From FEN-1279 sp964400285 (GTDB lineage: Bacteria; Bacteroidota; Ignavibacteria; Tepidaquicellales; Tepidaquicellaceae): a stretch of DNA of 64,000 nt. Under the pieces are notes generated by a model. It saw only the letters and a program-made list of their open reading frames with translations, was not told where the DNA came from and did no database searches. Both the position numbers and the translations under genes were made by a program. Every line of letters begins with the position of its first letter. The stretch's first letter is position 1. Shown one piece after another: positions 51,705-58,950 of the stretch. The stretch lies in NCBI GenBank assembly GCA_964400285.1, contig CAYNTK010000010.1, forward strand, positions 43,167 to 107,166, in the 5' to 3' direction.

Positions 51705-52448
51705 ATGCAGGCAGTTATTCTCGCAGCAGGCATCGCAAAAAGATTAAGACCTTTAACCGATAATATACCAAAGTGTCTATTGAATATTGGAAAATTTAAT
51801 TTACTCCATAGAACTGTTAGTAATATTTTACATAACGGAATTAATAATTTTGTCTTTGTTTTGGGATATAGAGAAAATATGGTTAGAGAATATTTAAACA
51901 AACATTTTCCAGAATTAAATAAAATTATTTTAATAAACCCCGATTATGAAAATAATAATAATTCTTATTCCTTGTGGATGACAAAAGATTATATTGAAAA
52001 TGATATGCTTTTACTCGATAGCGATATTTTATTTGATAAAAAAATTATCACAAAATTGTTAGATTCAAATCATAAGAATTGTCTTGCTGTAAACGTAACT
52101 CGTAATCTTGATGCTGAACAAATTAAGGTTATTGTCGATGGTGAAGACAGAATATTGAAAATCGGAAAAGAAATCAATATTATAGATTCTATTGGTGAAT
52201 CGATAGGTATCGAAAAATTTTCTAAAGACTACTTGAATGATTTATTCGAAATTTTAGATAGAAAAATAAAAAAAGAAAAAAATGTTAACGAATTTTATGA
52301 AGCCTCATTTCAGGAAATAATCGACAAAAACGATTTAAGGAACAGTTTATATTGTATTGATGTTTCAGAATTTGAGTGCATAGAAATTGATACAATTGAA
52401 GATTATAAAAAAGCTTATAATTTACATTCAAATTTAAAAGAAGATTAA
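51705..52448 (+). CDS. Nucleotidyltransferase (LicC/IPCT-like cytidylyltransferase candidate)
   Basis: A 247-residue NTP transferase. It shows VILAAGIAKRLRPLTDNIPKC, NNFVFVLGYRENM, NNNNSYSLWMTKDYI and the metal-binding MLLLDSDILFD. The NNSYSLW stretch resembles LicC (phosphocholine) and inositol-1-phosphate cytidylyltransferases. Next to a CDP-alcohol phosphatidyltransferase it probably supplies a CDP-activated polar alcohol. The substrate is inference. It lies 7 bases before the rhomboid gene. Confidence 0.8.
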   Translation: MQAVILAAGIAKRLRPLTDNIPKCLLNIGKFNLLHRTVSNILHNGINNFVFVLGYRENMVREYLNKHFPELNKIILINPDYENNNNSYSLWMTKDYIENDMLLLDSDILFDKKIITKLLDSNHKNCLAVNVTRNLDAEQIKVIVDGEDRILKIGKEINIIDSIGESIGIEKFSKDYLNDLFEILDRKIKKEKNVNEFYEASFQEIIDKNDLRNSLYCIDVSEFECIEIDTIEDYKKAYNLHSNLKED

Positions 52449-52455
52449 AGATAAA

Positions 52456-53409
52456 TTGAATAATTATTATAGAAGACCTGGGCTTTTTGGAGGATTTAGT
52501 ATTTTCCCTCCAATAATAAAATATTTACTTATTAGCAATGTTGCTATTTTTTTATTGCAATATTTTTTTCTCAATAGTTTAAGATTTGGTGATACAAATC
52601 TTGGATTAGCTTTTTTTAGATTATTTGCCCTACAACCGATTTTTCAAGGACCTGGAATGAAATCCATTTACGGTGGTCCTTTTCTTCCTTGGCAATTAAT
52701 AACTTATATGTTCTTACACGGTGATTTTACACACCTGTTTTTTAATATGTTTGCTTTATGGATGTTCGGTATGGAACTGGAAAATCTCTGGGGCTCAAAA
52801 AGATTCTTAATTTATTATACGATTTGCGGACTTGGTGCTGCAGTTGCGAATTTATTTATTGCTCCTTTGTTTAGCAAGGTTGGTCCTACAATAGGTGCTT
52901 CTGGTTCGGTTTACGGAATACTCGTTGCTTTCGGATATCTTTTCCCAAATAGACATATTTATATTTACTTCCTTATTCCAATCAAAGCTAAATATCTTGT
53001 TATTTTATATATGGCTCTGGAAATTTTTGCTGTTGCTTCGCAATCAGAATCCGGAATCGCACACATAGCTCATCTTGGTGGAGCAGTTGTTGGTATAATT
53101 TATCTCTTGATTACAAATAGAAAAAGATTAAACTTATTCGATAGCTTTAAATCTAATCAAACGAATAATTATTGGACTAATAGTAGCTCTAATCATAAAC
53201 CAAATTACACAGAATCAAATCAAAAAGTTTACAATGCAGAATACAAAGACATCGAAACCAAAGATTATAAAAGCGAAATTGATGCACAACAAAGAGAAAT
53301 ACAGAAAAAAATAGACGACATCCTTGATAAACTAAGCAAAAGTGGTTACCAGAGTTTAACAGACGAAGAAAAACGTATTCTTTTTGAAGAAAGTAAAAAA
53401 CTCCATTAA
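52456..53409 (+). CDS. Rhomboid family intramembrane serine protease
   Basis: A 317-residue membrane protein with six hydrophobic helices. It shows the MFLHGDFTHLFFNMFALWMFG loop, the catalytic Ser149 in GASGSVYG and His206 in AHIAHLGG. A cytoplasmic C-terminal tail (about 230-317) ends in a helical segment IDDILDKLSKSGYQSLTDEEKR, common in Bacteroidota rhomboids. The start is a TTG at 52456 (MNNYYRRPGLFGG); no suitable ATG exists. It lies 19 bases upstream of ispG. Confidence 0.9.
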   Translation: MNNYYRRPGLFGGFSIFPPIIKYLLISNVAIFLLQYFFLNSLRFGDTNLGLAFFRLFALQPIFQGPGMKSIYGGPFLPWQLITYMFLHGDFTHLFFNMFALWMFGMELENLWGSKRFLIYYTICGLGAAVANLFIAPLFSKVGPTIGASGSVYGILVAFGYLFPNRHIYIYFLIPIKAKYLVILYMALEIFAVASQSESGIAHIAHLGGAVVGIIYLLITNRKRLNLFDSFKSNQTNNYWTNSSSNHKPNYTESNQKVYNAEYKDIETKDYKSEIDAQQREIQKKIDDILDKLSKSGYQSLTDEEKRILFEESKKLH

Positions 53410-53428
53410 GTAATTTTCTAATTTCTAA

Positions 53429-55297
53429 ATGATAAGATTCAATACACGTATTGTAAATATTGGTAATACTCCTCTTGGCGGGAATTATCCCATTAGAATC
53501 CAATCTATGACAACTACCAATACTATGGATACAGCCGCAACCATAAAGCAATGCATCAGGATAATCCAAGCAGGAGCGGATTATGTAAGAATAACCGCAC
53601 CAAGTATAAATGAAGCTAAAAATCTGGAAAATATTAAAAAAGAATTACGAAGAGCAGGTTTTGAAACACCCCTGATTGCTGATATACATTTTACACCAAA
53701 TGCCGCTGAAGTTGCCGCAAGAATTGTCGAAAAAGTCCGCATCAATCCGGGAAATTACGTTGATAAGAAAAGATTTAATATTATTGAATATACCGATTTA
53801 CAATACGAACAGGAAATCGAAAAAATAAGAAATAGATTTATTCCTCTAATAAAAGTATGTAAGGAATACGGAACTGCAATGAGAATCGGAACAAACCACG
53901 GCTCTCTCTCCGACAGGATTATGAGCCGCTACGGTGATACTCCGCTTGGAATGGTGGAATCCGCACTCGAATTCGTCAGAATTTGCGAAAATGAAAACTA
54001 CCACAATCTTGTTCTTTCTATGAAATCCAGCAACCCTCAGATTATTCTGGAAGCATACCGGCTTCTCGTAAAAAAAATGCTTGAAGAAAAAATGAATTAT
54101 CCTCTTCATCTTGGAGTAACGGAAGCAGGAGACGGAGAAGACGGAAGAATTAAATCCGCTATGGGTATAGGAACATTGCTTGAAGAAGGCATTGGAGATA
54201 CAATACGAGTCTCCCTGACTGAAGAACCGGAATACGAAATTCCTGTTTGTAAAATTCTTATTGAGAAAATTGAAACACTAAGAAAAGAAAAAGCTCCCGA
54301 AAAAGAATTTACAATTCAACAAATATCATCGAAAGATTTAAAAACACATAAAGTCGATATAATCGGGGGTAAGAATGTCCCTGCCGTGATTATTTCCCTC
54401 GATAAAATAAATTACGAAACGCTTAAAACCGTTGGCTATTATTACAGCGAAACTCTCGACAAATGGAACATTAGCGATATTGCACCGGATTACATTTATG
54501 CGGGAAACAACATAACAGATATAAAACTTCCAGGCACATTAAAATTAATTTATAATCCACCGGTATGGAGACAACTTGAAAACAAAGAAAATTCCTTACC
54601 TATATTGTGTCAAGAAGAATATGTTGCAACATCAACCGATTCGGAAAAATTTGTTTTAGTAAGCAACATTAATGATAGCATTTTAATTGAAAAAATTAAG
54701 AAAGATAAAAACTGTATACTTGTAATTACGTCAGGAAATAATACGACAATGTCTGAACTTAAAAATACCTGCATAAAATTATCCGAACTTGAAATTAAAA
54801 ACCCTATAATTTTTTCCAAACATTATAGAGATATAAGCGAAGAAAAATTTATCAATTACGCATCAATCGATATTGGCGGTTTGTTTATTGATGGCTTTGG
54901 AAACGGTATCTGGCTTGACTCCCCTGATATCCGTAAAAAAACAATCGTAAACGTAAGTTTTGGAATCCTTCAAGCAGCAAGAAAAAGAATATCGAAAACC
55001 GAATACATATCCTGTCCTTCCTGCGGAAGGACGCTTTTCGATTTACAGGAAACAACCGCAAAAGTTAGAGAGAAAACAAATCACCTTAAAGGTTTAAAAA
55101 TCGCTATTATGGGATGTATTGTTAATGGTCCTGGAGAAATGGCTGACGCAGACTACGGTTACGTAGGAAGCGGTATAGGAAAAATTTCTCTTTATAAAGG
55201 GAAAGAAGTTGTGAAAAGAAATATTAATACTGAAGTTGCGGTTGAAGAACTTATAAAACTGATCAAAGAAAACGGAGATTGGGTAGAACCCTCCTAG
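53429..55297 (+). CDS. ispG: 4-hydroxy-3-methylbut-2-enyl diphosphate synthase, long form
   Basis: A 622-residue enzyme of the MEP isoprenoid pathway (MEcPP to HMBPP). The TIM barrel begins with IGGNxPIRIQSMTTTNTMDT-type sequence (here LGGNYPIRIQSM) and continues with LIADIHFTP, RINPGNY and RIGTNHGSLSDRIM; the C-terminal [4Fe-4S] domain has SCPSCGRTLFDLQ and GCIVNGPGEMADADYGYVG. An extra domain of about 250 residues (about 290-520) lies between the two parts, as in the plant, Chlorobi and Bacteroidota form. It is clearly richer in G+C than its neighbours. It is the last gene of the plus-strand run. Confidence 0.95.
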   Translation: MIRFNTRIVNIGNTPLGGNYPIRIQSMTTTNTMDTAATIKQCIRIIQAGADYVRITAPSINEAKNLENIKKELRRAGFETPLIADIHFTPNAAEVAARIVEKVRINPGNYVDKKRFNIIEYTDLQYEQEIEKIRNRFIPLIKVCKEYGTAMRIGTNHGSLSDRIMSRYGDTPLGMVESALEFVRICENENYHNLVLSMKSSNPQIILEAYRLLVKKMLEEKMNYPLHLGVTEAGDGEDGRIKSAMGIGTLLEEGIGDTIRVSLTEEPEYEIPVCKILIEKIETLRKEKAPEKEFTIQQISSKDLKTHKVDIIGGKNVPAVIISLDKINYETLKTVGYYYSETLDKWNISDIAPDYIYAGNNITDIKLPGTLKLIYNPPVWRQLENKENSLPILCQEEYVATSTDSEKFVLVSNINDSILIEKIKKDKNCILVITSGNNTTMSELKNTCIKLSELEIKNPIIFSKHYRDISEEKFINYASIDIGGLFIDGFGNGIWLDSPDIRKKTIVNVSFGILQAARKRISKTEYISCPSCGRTLFDLQETTAKVREKTNHLKGLKIAIMGCIVNGPGEMADADYGYVGSGIGKISLYKGKEVVKRNINTEVAVEELIKLIKENGDWVEPS

Positions 55298-55304
55298 TAA
55301 TATT

Positions 55305-55844
55305 TCAATTTGCTATTTGATGTTTCCCTATCCCCCACGCTGCAATAGACATACCGTCATACATTTCATTTGTTTGTATAAGTTTATCTATTTCATCAGG
55401 AGTGAATTCCATCATTTCAAATTCCTCCGAATCGTCTTTCTTTTCTTTATCGGAAGGCTTTAAATTTCTTGCAATATACACGTGACAAATCTCATCAGCT
55501 ATTCCATTATATGGATTAAAAAATCCAACCTTCTTAAGGTCACCGTCAAATCCTGTTTCTTCTATCAATTCTTTTCTTGCGACTTCTTCCGGAGTTTGTC
55601 CCTCTTTTATTCCTCCTCCGGGAAATTCGATACTAAACCTATCATTTAAATACCTGTATTGATTTACAAGAATTATTTTTCCGTTTTCTTTTATAGGTAT
55701 TATAAAAGATGAACCTGCAGTATGAACATAATGGTATTCATAATCCTTTCCATTATGCAGTTTGCACTTATCATACATATAAGTCCACCAGGGATTTTTG
55801 AATTTTACTTCCGAACTTATTTTCTTCCAGGGCTTTAATGGCAT
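55305..55844 (-). CDS. NUDIX hydrolase, ADP-ribose pyrophosphatase-like
   Basis: A 179-residue enzyme with a full Nudix box, GGGIKEGQTPEEVARKELIEETG (cited by its ends GGGIKEG and ELIEETG), preceded by a beta domain (NPWWTYMYDKCKL, VNQYRYLNDRFSIEFPGG) as in ADP-ribose pyrophosphatases. It hydrolyses nucleoside diphosphate sugars or similar compounds in the cytoplasm. The ATG at 55844 gives the family-like start MPLKPWKKISSEVKFKNPW; the longer frame to 55961 runs through a terminator and an AT repeat and is rejected. It converges with ispG, 7 bases apart. Confidence 0.85.
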   Translation of the reverse strand: MPLKPWKKISSEVKFKNPWWTYMYDKCKLHNGKDYEYHYVHTAGSSFIIPIKENGKIILVNQYRYLNDRFSIEFPGGGIKEGQTPEEVARKELIEETGFDGDLKKVGFFNPYNGIADEICHVYIARNLKPSDKEKKDDSEEFEMMEFTPDEIDKLIQTNEMYDGMSIAAWGIGKHQIAN

Positions 55845-55882
55845 AAAAATTTTTTTTAAAAATAACTTATTGTATATAAAAA

Positions 55883-55910
55883 AAAAGTGTGGTAAACTTA
55901 CCACACTTTT
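55883..55910. terminator. Hairpin terminator
   Basis: AAAAGTGTGGTA and TACCACACTTTT (outer arms of 55883-55910) pair around the loop AACT, with A and T runs on both sides. On the minus strand it ends the transcript of the exported protein at 55940. Confidence 0.85.
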
Positions 55911-55914
55911 CAAC

Positions 55915-55936
55915 ATATATATATATATATATATAT
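55915..55936. repeat. (AT)11 dinucleotide repeat
   Basis: Eleven AT units in a row lie between the terminator and the stop codon of the exported protein gene. The tract may vary in length between isolates. Confidence 0.9.
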
Positions 55937-55939
55937 GAT

Positions 55940-56434
55940 TTATTTGTTCCTGTAAGGGCAATTTGGATTATTTCCTCTTCCCCATCCATATCCATCATTG
56001 TTTCTCCAACAGTAACCTCTTCCCCATCCACGACCATTTCCTTTCCATCCATACCCTTTACCTCTACCATTTCCCTGAGACCATTTTGGAATTCCATTGT
56101 CATCTGAAAATATCATCGTCTTGCTATTTTGAGTGATAGTAAAAGGAAATATATCATATTCACCATTTGATTCTTTTACATTTCCTTTTATAGTTGCATT
56201 TGTTAATGCTAATGCGTAATTATTATTATCCCAGAACCAAACCGGTCCCATATGAATTCTATATACTTTTCCATCGTCTGCTTTTAAAAAACCACATGGT
56301 CTAGAATTATCAGTCACCGTACCAGAAATTGTCTGAACGTTTTCATCGCTCCATTGCCAGTTTGCTCTTTGTGCAAATGTCATTGTAGCAATAATTAATA
56401 AAAATGCCAAAGTTATTAATGTTTTATTTTTCAT
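55940..56434 (-). CDS. Exported Gly/Trp-rich protein with OB-fold-like domain
   Basis: A 164-residue protein. The ATG at 56434 gives a good signal peptide (MKNKTLITLAFLLIIATMTF, then AQ). A beta domain follows (VQTISGTVTDNSRPCGFLKA, YRIHMGPVWFWDNNNYAL, IKGNVKESNGEYDIFPF), which resembles the OB-fold-like domain of some exported metal- or redox-stress proteins. The last 45 residues are repeats of Gly, Arg and Trp (GRGKGYGWKGNGRGWGRGYC). A sigma-54 promoter candidate stands 47 bases upstream, and an NtrC-type regulator is encoded nearby, so regulated expression is likely. The function is unknown. Confidence 0.7.
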   Translation of the reverse strand: MKNKTLITLAFLLIIATMTFAQRANWQWSDENVQTISGTVTDNSRPCGFLKADDGKVYRIHMGPVWFWDNNNYALALTNATIKGNVKESNGEYDIFPFTITQNSKTMIFSDDNGIPKWSQGNGRGKGYGWKGNGRGWGRGYCWRNNDGYGWGRGNNPNCPYRNK

Positions 56435-56480
56435 TTTATTTTCCTTTATATTATTTGTTAATAAATTTTTCTCTATAACC

Positions 56481-56497
56481 CACAAGTATCGTGCCAA
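56481..56497 (-). promoter_or_regulatory. Sigma-54 (-24/-12) promoter candidate of exported Gly/Trp-rich protein gene
   Basis: On the minus strand TTGGCACGATACTTGTG matches the consensus YTGGCACGRNNNTTGCW except for T instead of C in the -12 element and G at the final position. Spacing is exact. The predicted start near 56471 leaves a leader of about 37 bases to the ATG at 56434. The neighbouring NtrC-type regulator (57560-58939) is the natural activator. Confidence 0.62.
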
Positions 56498-56592
56498 ACA
56501 AAAATACTCTTAATTTTCATAAATTAGCACCATTTATAAAAAAAATACTTGTTTTTCGTCAAAAAGCGTTGAATAAAGGACAAATTTTACGA

Positions 56593-56627
56593 ATAAAAAA
56601 CTCGTTTCGAAATATTATCGAAACGAG
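56593..56627 (-). terminator. Terminator of duplicated helical protein gene
   Basis: CTCGTTTCGA (56601-56610) pairs perfectly with TCGAAACGAG (56618-56627) around a 7-base loop; on the minus strand TTTTTTATTC follows. It lies 25 bases after the stop of the gene at 56652. Confidence 0.85.
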
Positions 56628-56651
56628 CTAATTATAATACATAAAAAATTG

Positions 56652-57377
56652 TTAATCAAATACACATTCCAGTTTTTGATAGCTTGAATGCATTTTTTCT
56701 ACTGCAGCATCAATTTTTTCAGTATTATTTGTTTTTAGTATTTCTTTTAATTCGACTGTGTTATCATATAGCTCCTTTGCTGCAGGTGCATACTCAATAA
56801 ATTTTTCTTTTAACCTCTTCTTTAACTTCTCTTCGTCTGCTTTTGTAATTGCATCTGCTTTTTGTATTAAATCATCCATAACACTTGTTATTTCTGCATA
56901 CTTTTTATCGGGAAAATATTTATGGTAAATAACATATAATACTTTATGATATTCATCGATTTCTTTTAACACGGGTTTTATTACCCTAATCATCATTTCA
57001 AACTTTGCGTGAAGTTTTTCCGCTGCATCTAACATTGCTTGTTCATCATTACCACTTGCCGCTTTGTAATATTCTTCCGCAGCATTATTAAAATCTACTA
57101 AACCCTCTTTCCACTTCGTTTCCTTTTCTCTTGCTATTCCGGGTAATTTCGCATTATTAATTTTTTCCATCGATGTTTTTATCTCAGGAACAAATCCCTT
57201 TAGTGCATTTACATCCTTCGCTGGATATGCCTCATGCCAGATTAAATATATTACATCGTGAAATTTAATTAACTCAGGGACTGTCCACATAATTTCCGCA
57301 GAATCTATCTGTGAATATGTTTCCTTTCCTAAAAAAAGAAACATAGTTGAAAATAAAATAAAAAATATTTTTTTCAT
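56652..57377 (-). CDS. Exported helical protein with an internal duplication
   Basis: A 241-residue protein with a signal peptide (1-22, ending ...ETYSQ) and two similar helical halves. Half one (about 30-130) has ELIKFHDVIYLIWHEAYPAKD and half two (about 131-241) EIDEYHKVLYVIYHKYFPDKK; each half also ends with an AAEKLHAKFE/AVEKMHSSYQ helix. Conserved His residues in corresponding places suggest a metal site in each four-helix-like unit; no CxxCH heme motif is present. I do not recognise the family. It lies 183 bases downstream of the NtrC-type regulator gene, in the same direction, and may belong to its regulon. Confidence 0.65.
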   Translation of the reverse strand: MKKIFFILFSTMFLFLGKETYSQIDSAEIMWTVPELIKFHDVIYLIWHEAYPAKDVNALKGFVPEIKTSMEKINNAKLPGIAREKETKWKEGLVDFNNAAEEYYKAASGNDEQAMLDAAEKLHAKFEMMIRVIKPVLKEIDEYHKVLYVIYHKYFPDKKYAEITSVMDDLIQKADAITKADEEKLKKRLKEKFIEYAPAAKELYDNTVELKEILKTNNTEKIDAAVEKMHSSYQKLECVFD

Positions 57378-57559
57378 AAGTTTATTTATTTAATGATTTT
57401 ACTAAAAATGCAAAATTGAAAAGCAGTTTATAATTATGATTATAAATTTATTTATTCTTTATTTAAAAATCGATGTAAAATGATAATAGACATTAAAATA
57501 ATTTATTGATTCGTTATGATGTTTATTTATTTTAAATAATTGTTTTTTTATCCATAATT

Positions 57560-58939
57560 CTATACTTTACCTTTTTTCATTCCCCATTTTTCAAGTCTAT
57601 ATCGTAAATTTCTTTCCGAAATTCCTAATATCTTTGATGCTTGAAGTTGATTATTATTAGTCTTTTTTAAAGCATCCAATACCAGCATCTTTTCAAGATT
57701 ATCTACTTGTTCTGGTAAAGTTAAATTCTCATCTAATCCAAATACAACATCTGAAGAATATTTTCCTTTTAATTGCTCTGGTAAGTCCGATGTAGATATT
57801 ATCTCTCCTCTCGATAATACTATCGAATGATGTACAATATTTTCTAATTCTCTTATATTTCCAGGGAAATTATATTTCATCAATACATCTATAGCTTCTC
57901 TCGAAAATTCGATTTTCTCCTTCCTTGTTTCAGGTAAATATTTTTCTATAAAATGCCTAATTAAGTGAATTATATCTTCTCTTCTCTCTCTTAATGGTGG
58001 AATTGAAATGGTAACCACATTAATTCTGTAATACAAATCTTCTCTGAATTTACCGTCTTTAATCAACTCTTCTATATTTTTATTCGTAGCAGTTATAACC
58101 CTCACATCAACATTAATAGTTTGTGAACCGCCAACTCTTTCAAACTGTTCCTCTTGTAAAACTCTTAACAGTTTCACTTGAGTTGCAAGAGGTAAATCTC
58201 CTATCTCATCAAGGAATATTGTCCCCCCATCTGCAATTTCAAATCTTCCTCGTCTTTGTTTATCAGCTCCTGTAAATGCTCCCTTCTCATGTCCAAATAG
58301 TTCACTCTCGAGCAGGTTTTCGTTAAGAGCAGCACAATTTACTGCAACAAATGGTTTATCCTTCCTTGAACTTGCATAGTGAATTGCTTTTGCAAGAACT
58401 TCCTTACCTGTTCCACTCTCTCCTCTTAATAATACTGTTGCTTTACTATCCGCAACTCTTAAAGCTGTGCTTAAAACATTCTCCATTTTTTCGGAATATG
58501 CTACTATCCCCGTAATTTTATTTTTTTCTATTAATTGCTCTTTTAATATTTTGTTTTCTGATATTAATTGCTGTCTTTCAGAAATCCTTGATATAATAAA
58601 TTCAAGTTCATCGAGCTCAACAGGTTTCGTTAAATAATCAAATGCTCCTTCCTTCATCGCTTTTACTGCATCTTCTATAGTTCCAAATGCTGTTATTATT
58701 ACTACTGCAATTTCAGGATTCCTTTCTTTTATTTTTTTCAATAATTCTATCCCATTCATTTCTGGCATCTTATAATCAGATAATACAATATCTATTAGAT
58801 TATTTTCTATTATCTTTAGTGCTTCATCACCAGAAGAAGCTTCAAATAAATTATATCCTTTTTGTTTTAAAAAACCTGACAGTATTATTCTTTGTGATTG
58901 CTCATCATCAACTATTAAAATATTATATTTTATATTCAT
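57560..58939 (-). CDS. Sigma-54-dependent response regulator (NtrC family)
   Basis: A 459-residue activator. The receiver domain (1-120) has the acidic DDE near residue 11, the phospho-accepting Asp55 in VLSDYKMP and Lys in TKPVEL. The AAA+ domain has Walker A GESGTGKE, the sigma-54 contact loop GAFTGA, and Walker B GGTIFLDEIGDL. A Fis-type helix-turn-helix (about 415-455, NNQLQASKILGISERNLRYRL) ends the protein. It starts 11 bases after the sensor kinase gene. Its targets may include the two -24/-12 promoters found in this window (24531 and 56497); that is inference. Confidence 0.94.
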   Translation of the reverse strand: MNIKYNILIVDDEQSQRIILSGFLKQKGYNLFEASSGDEALKIIENNLIDIVLSDYKMPEMNGIELLKKIKERNPEIAVVIITAFGTIEDAVKAMKEGAFDYLTKPVELDELEFIISRISERQQLISENKILKEQLIEKNKITGIVAYSEKMENVLSTALRVADSKATVLLRGESGTGKEVLAKAIHYASSRKDKPFVAVNCAALNENLLESELFGHEKGAFTGADKQRRGRFEIADGGTIFLDEIGDLPLATQVKLLRVLQEEQFERVGGSQTINVDVRVITATNKNIEELIKDGKFREDLYYRINVVTISIPPLRERREDIIHLIRHFIEKYLPETRKEKIEFSREAIDVLMKYNFPGNIRELENIVHHSIVLSRGEIISTSDLPEQLKGKYSSDVVFGLDENLTLPEQVDNLEKMLVLDALKKTNNNQLQASKILGISERNLRYRLEKWGMKKGKV

Positions 58940-58950
58940 AATTTTTTATT

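Noticed and set aside
55845..55961. N-terminal extension of the NUDIX gene
   Set aside because: It would be translated from a terminator and the (AT)11 tract, giving Ile-Tyr repeats; the ATG at 55844 fits the family.
56435..56497. N-terminal extension of the Gly/Trp-rich exported protein gene from a TTG
   Set aside because: The DNA there is the sigma-54 promoter candidate and leader; the ATG at 56434 starts a proper signal peptide.
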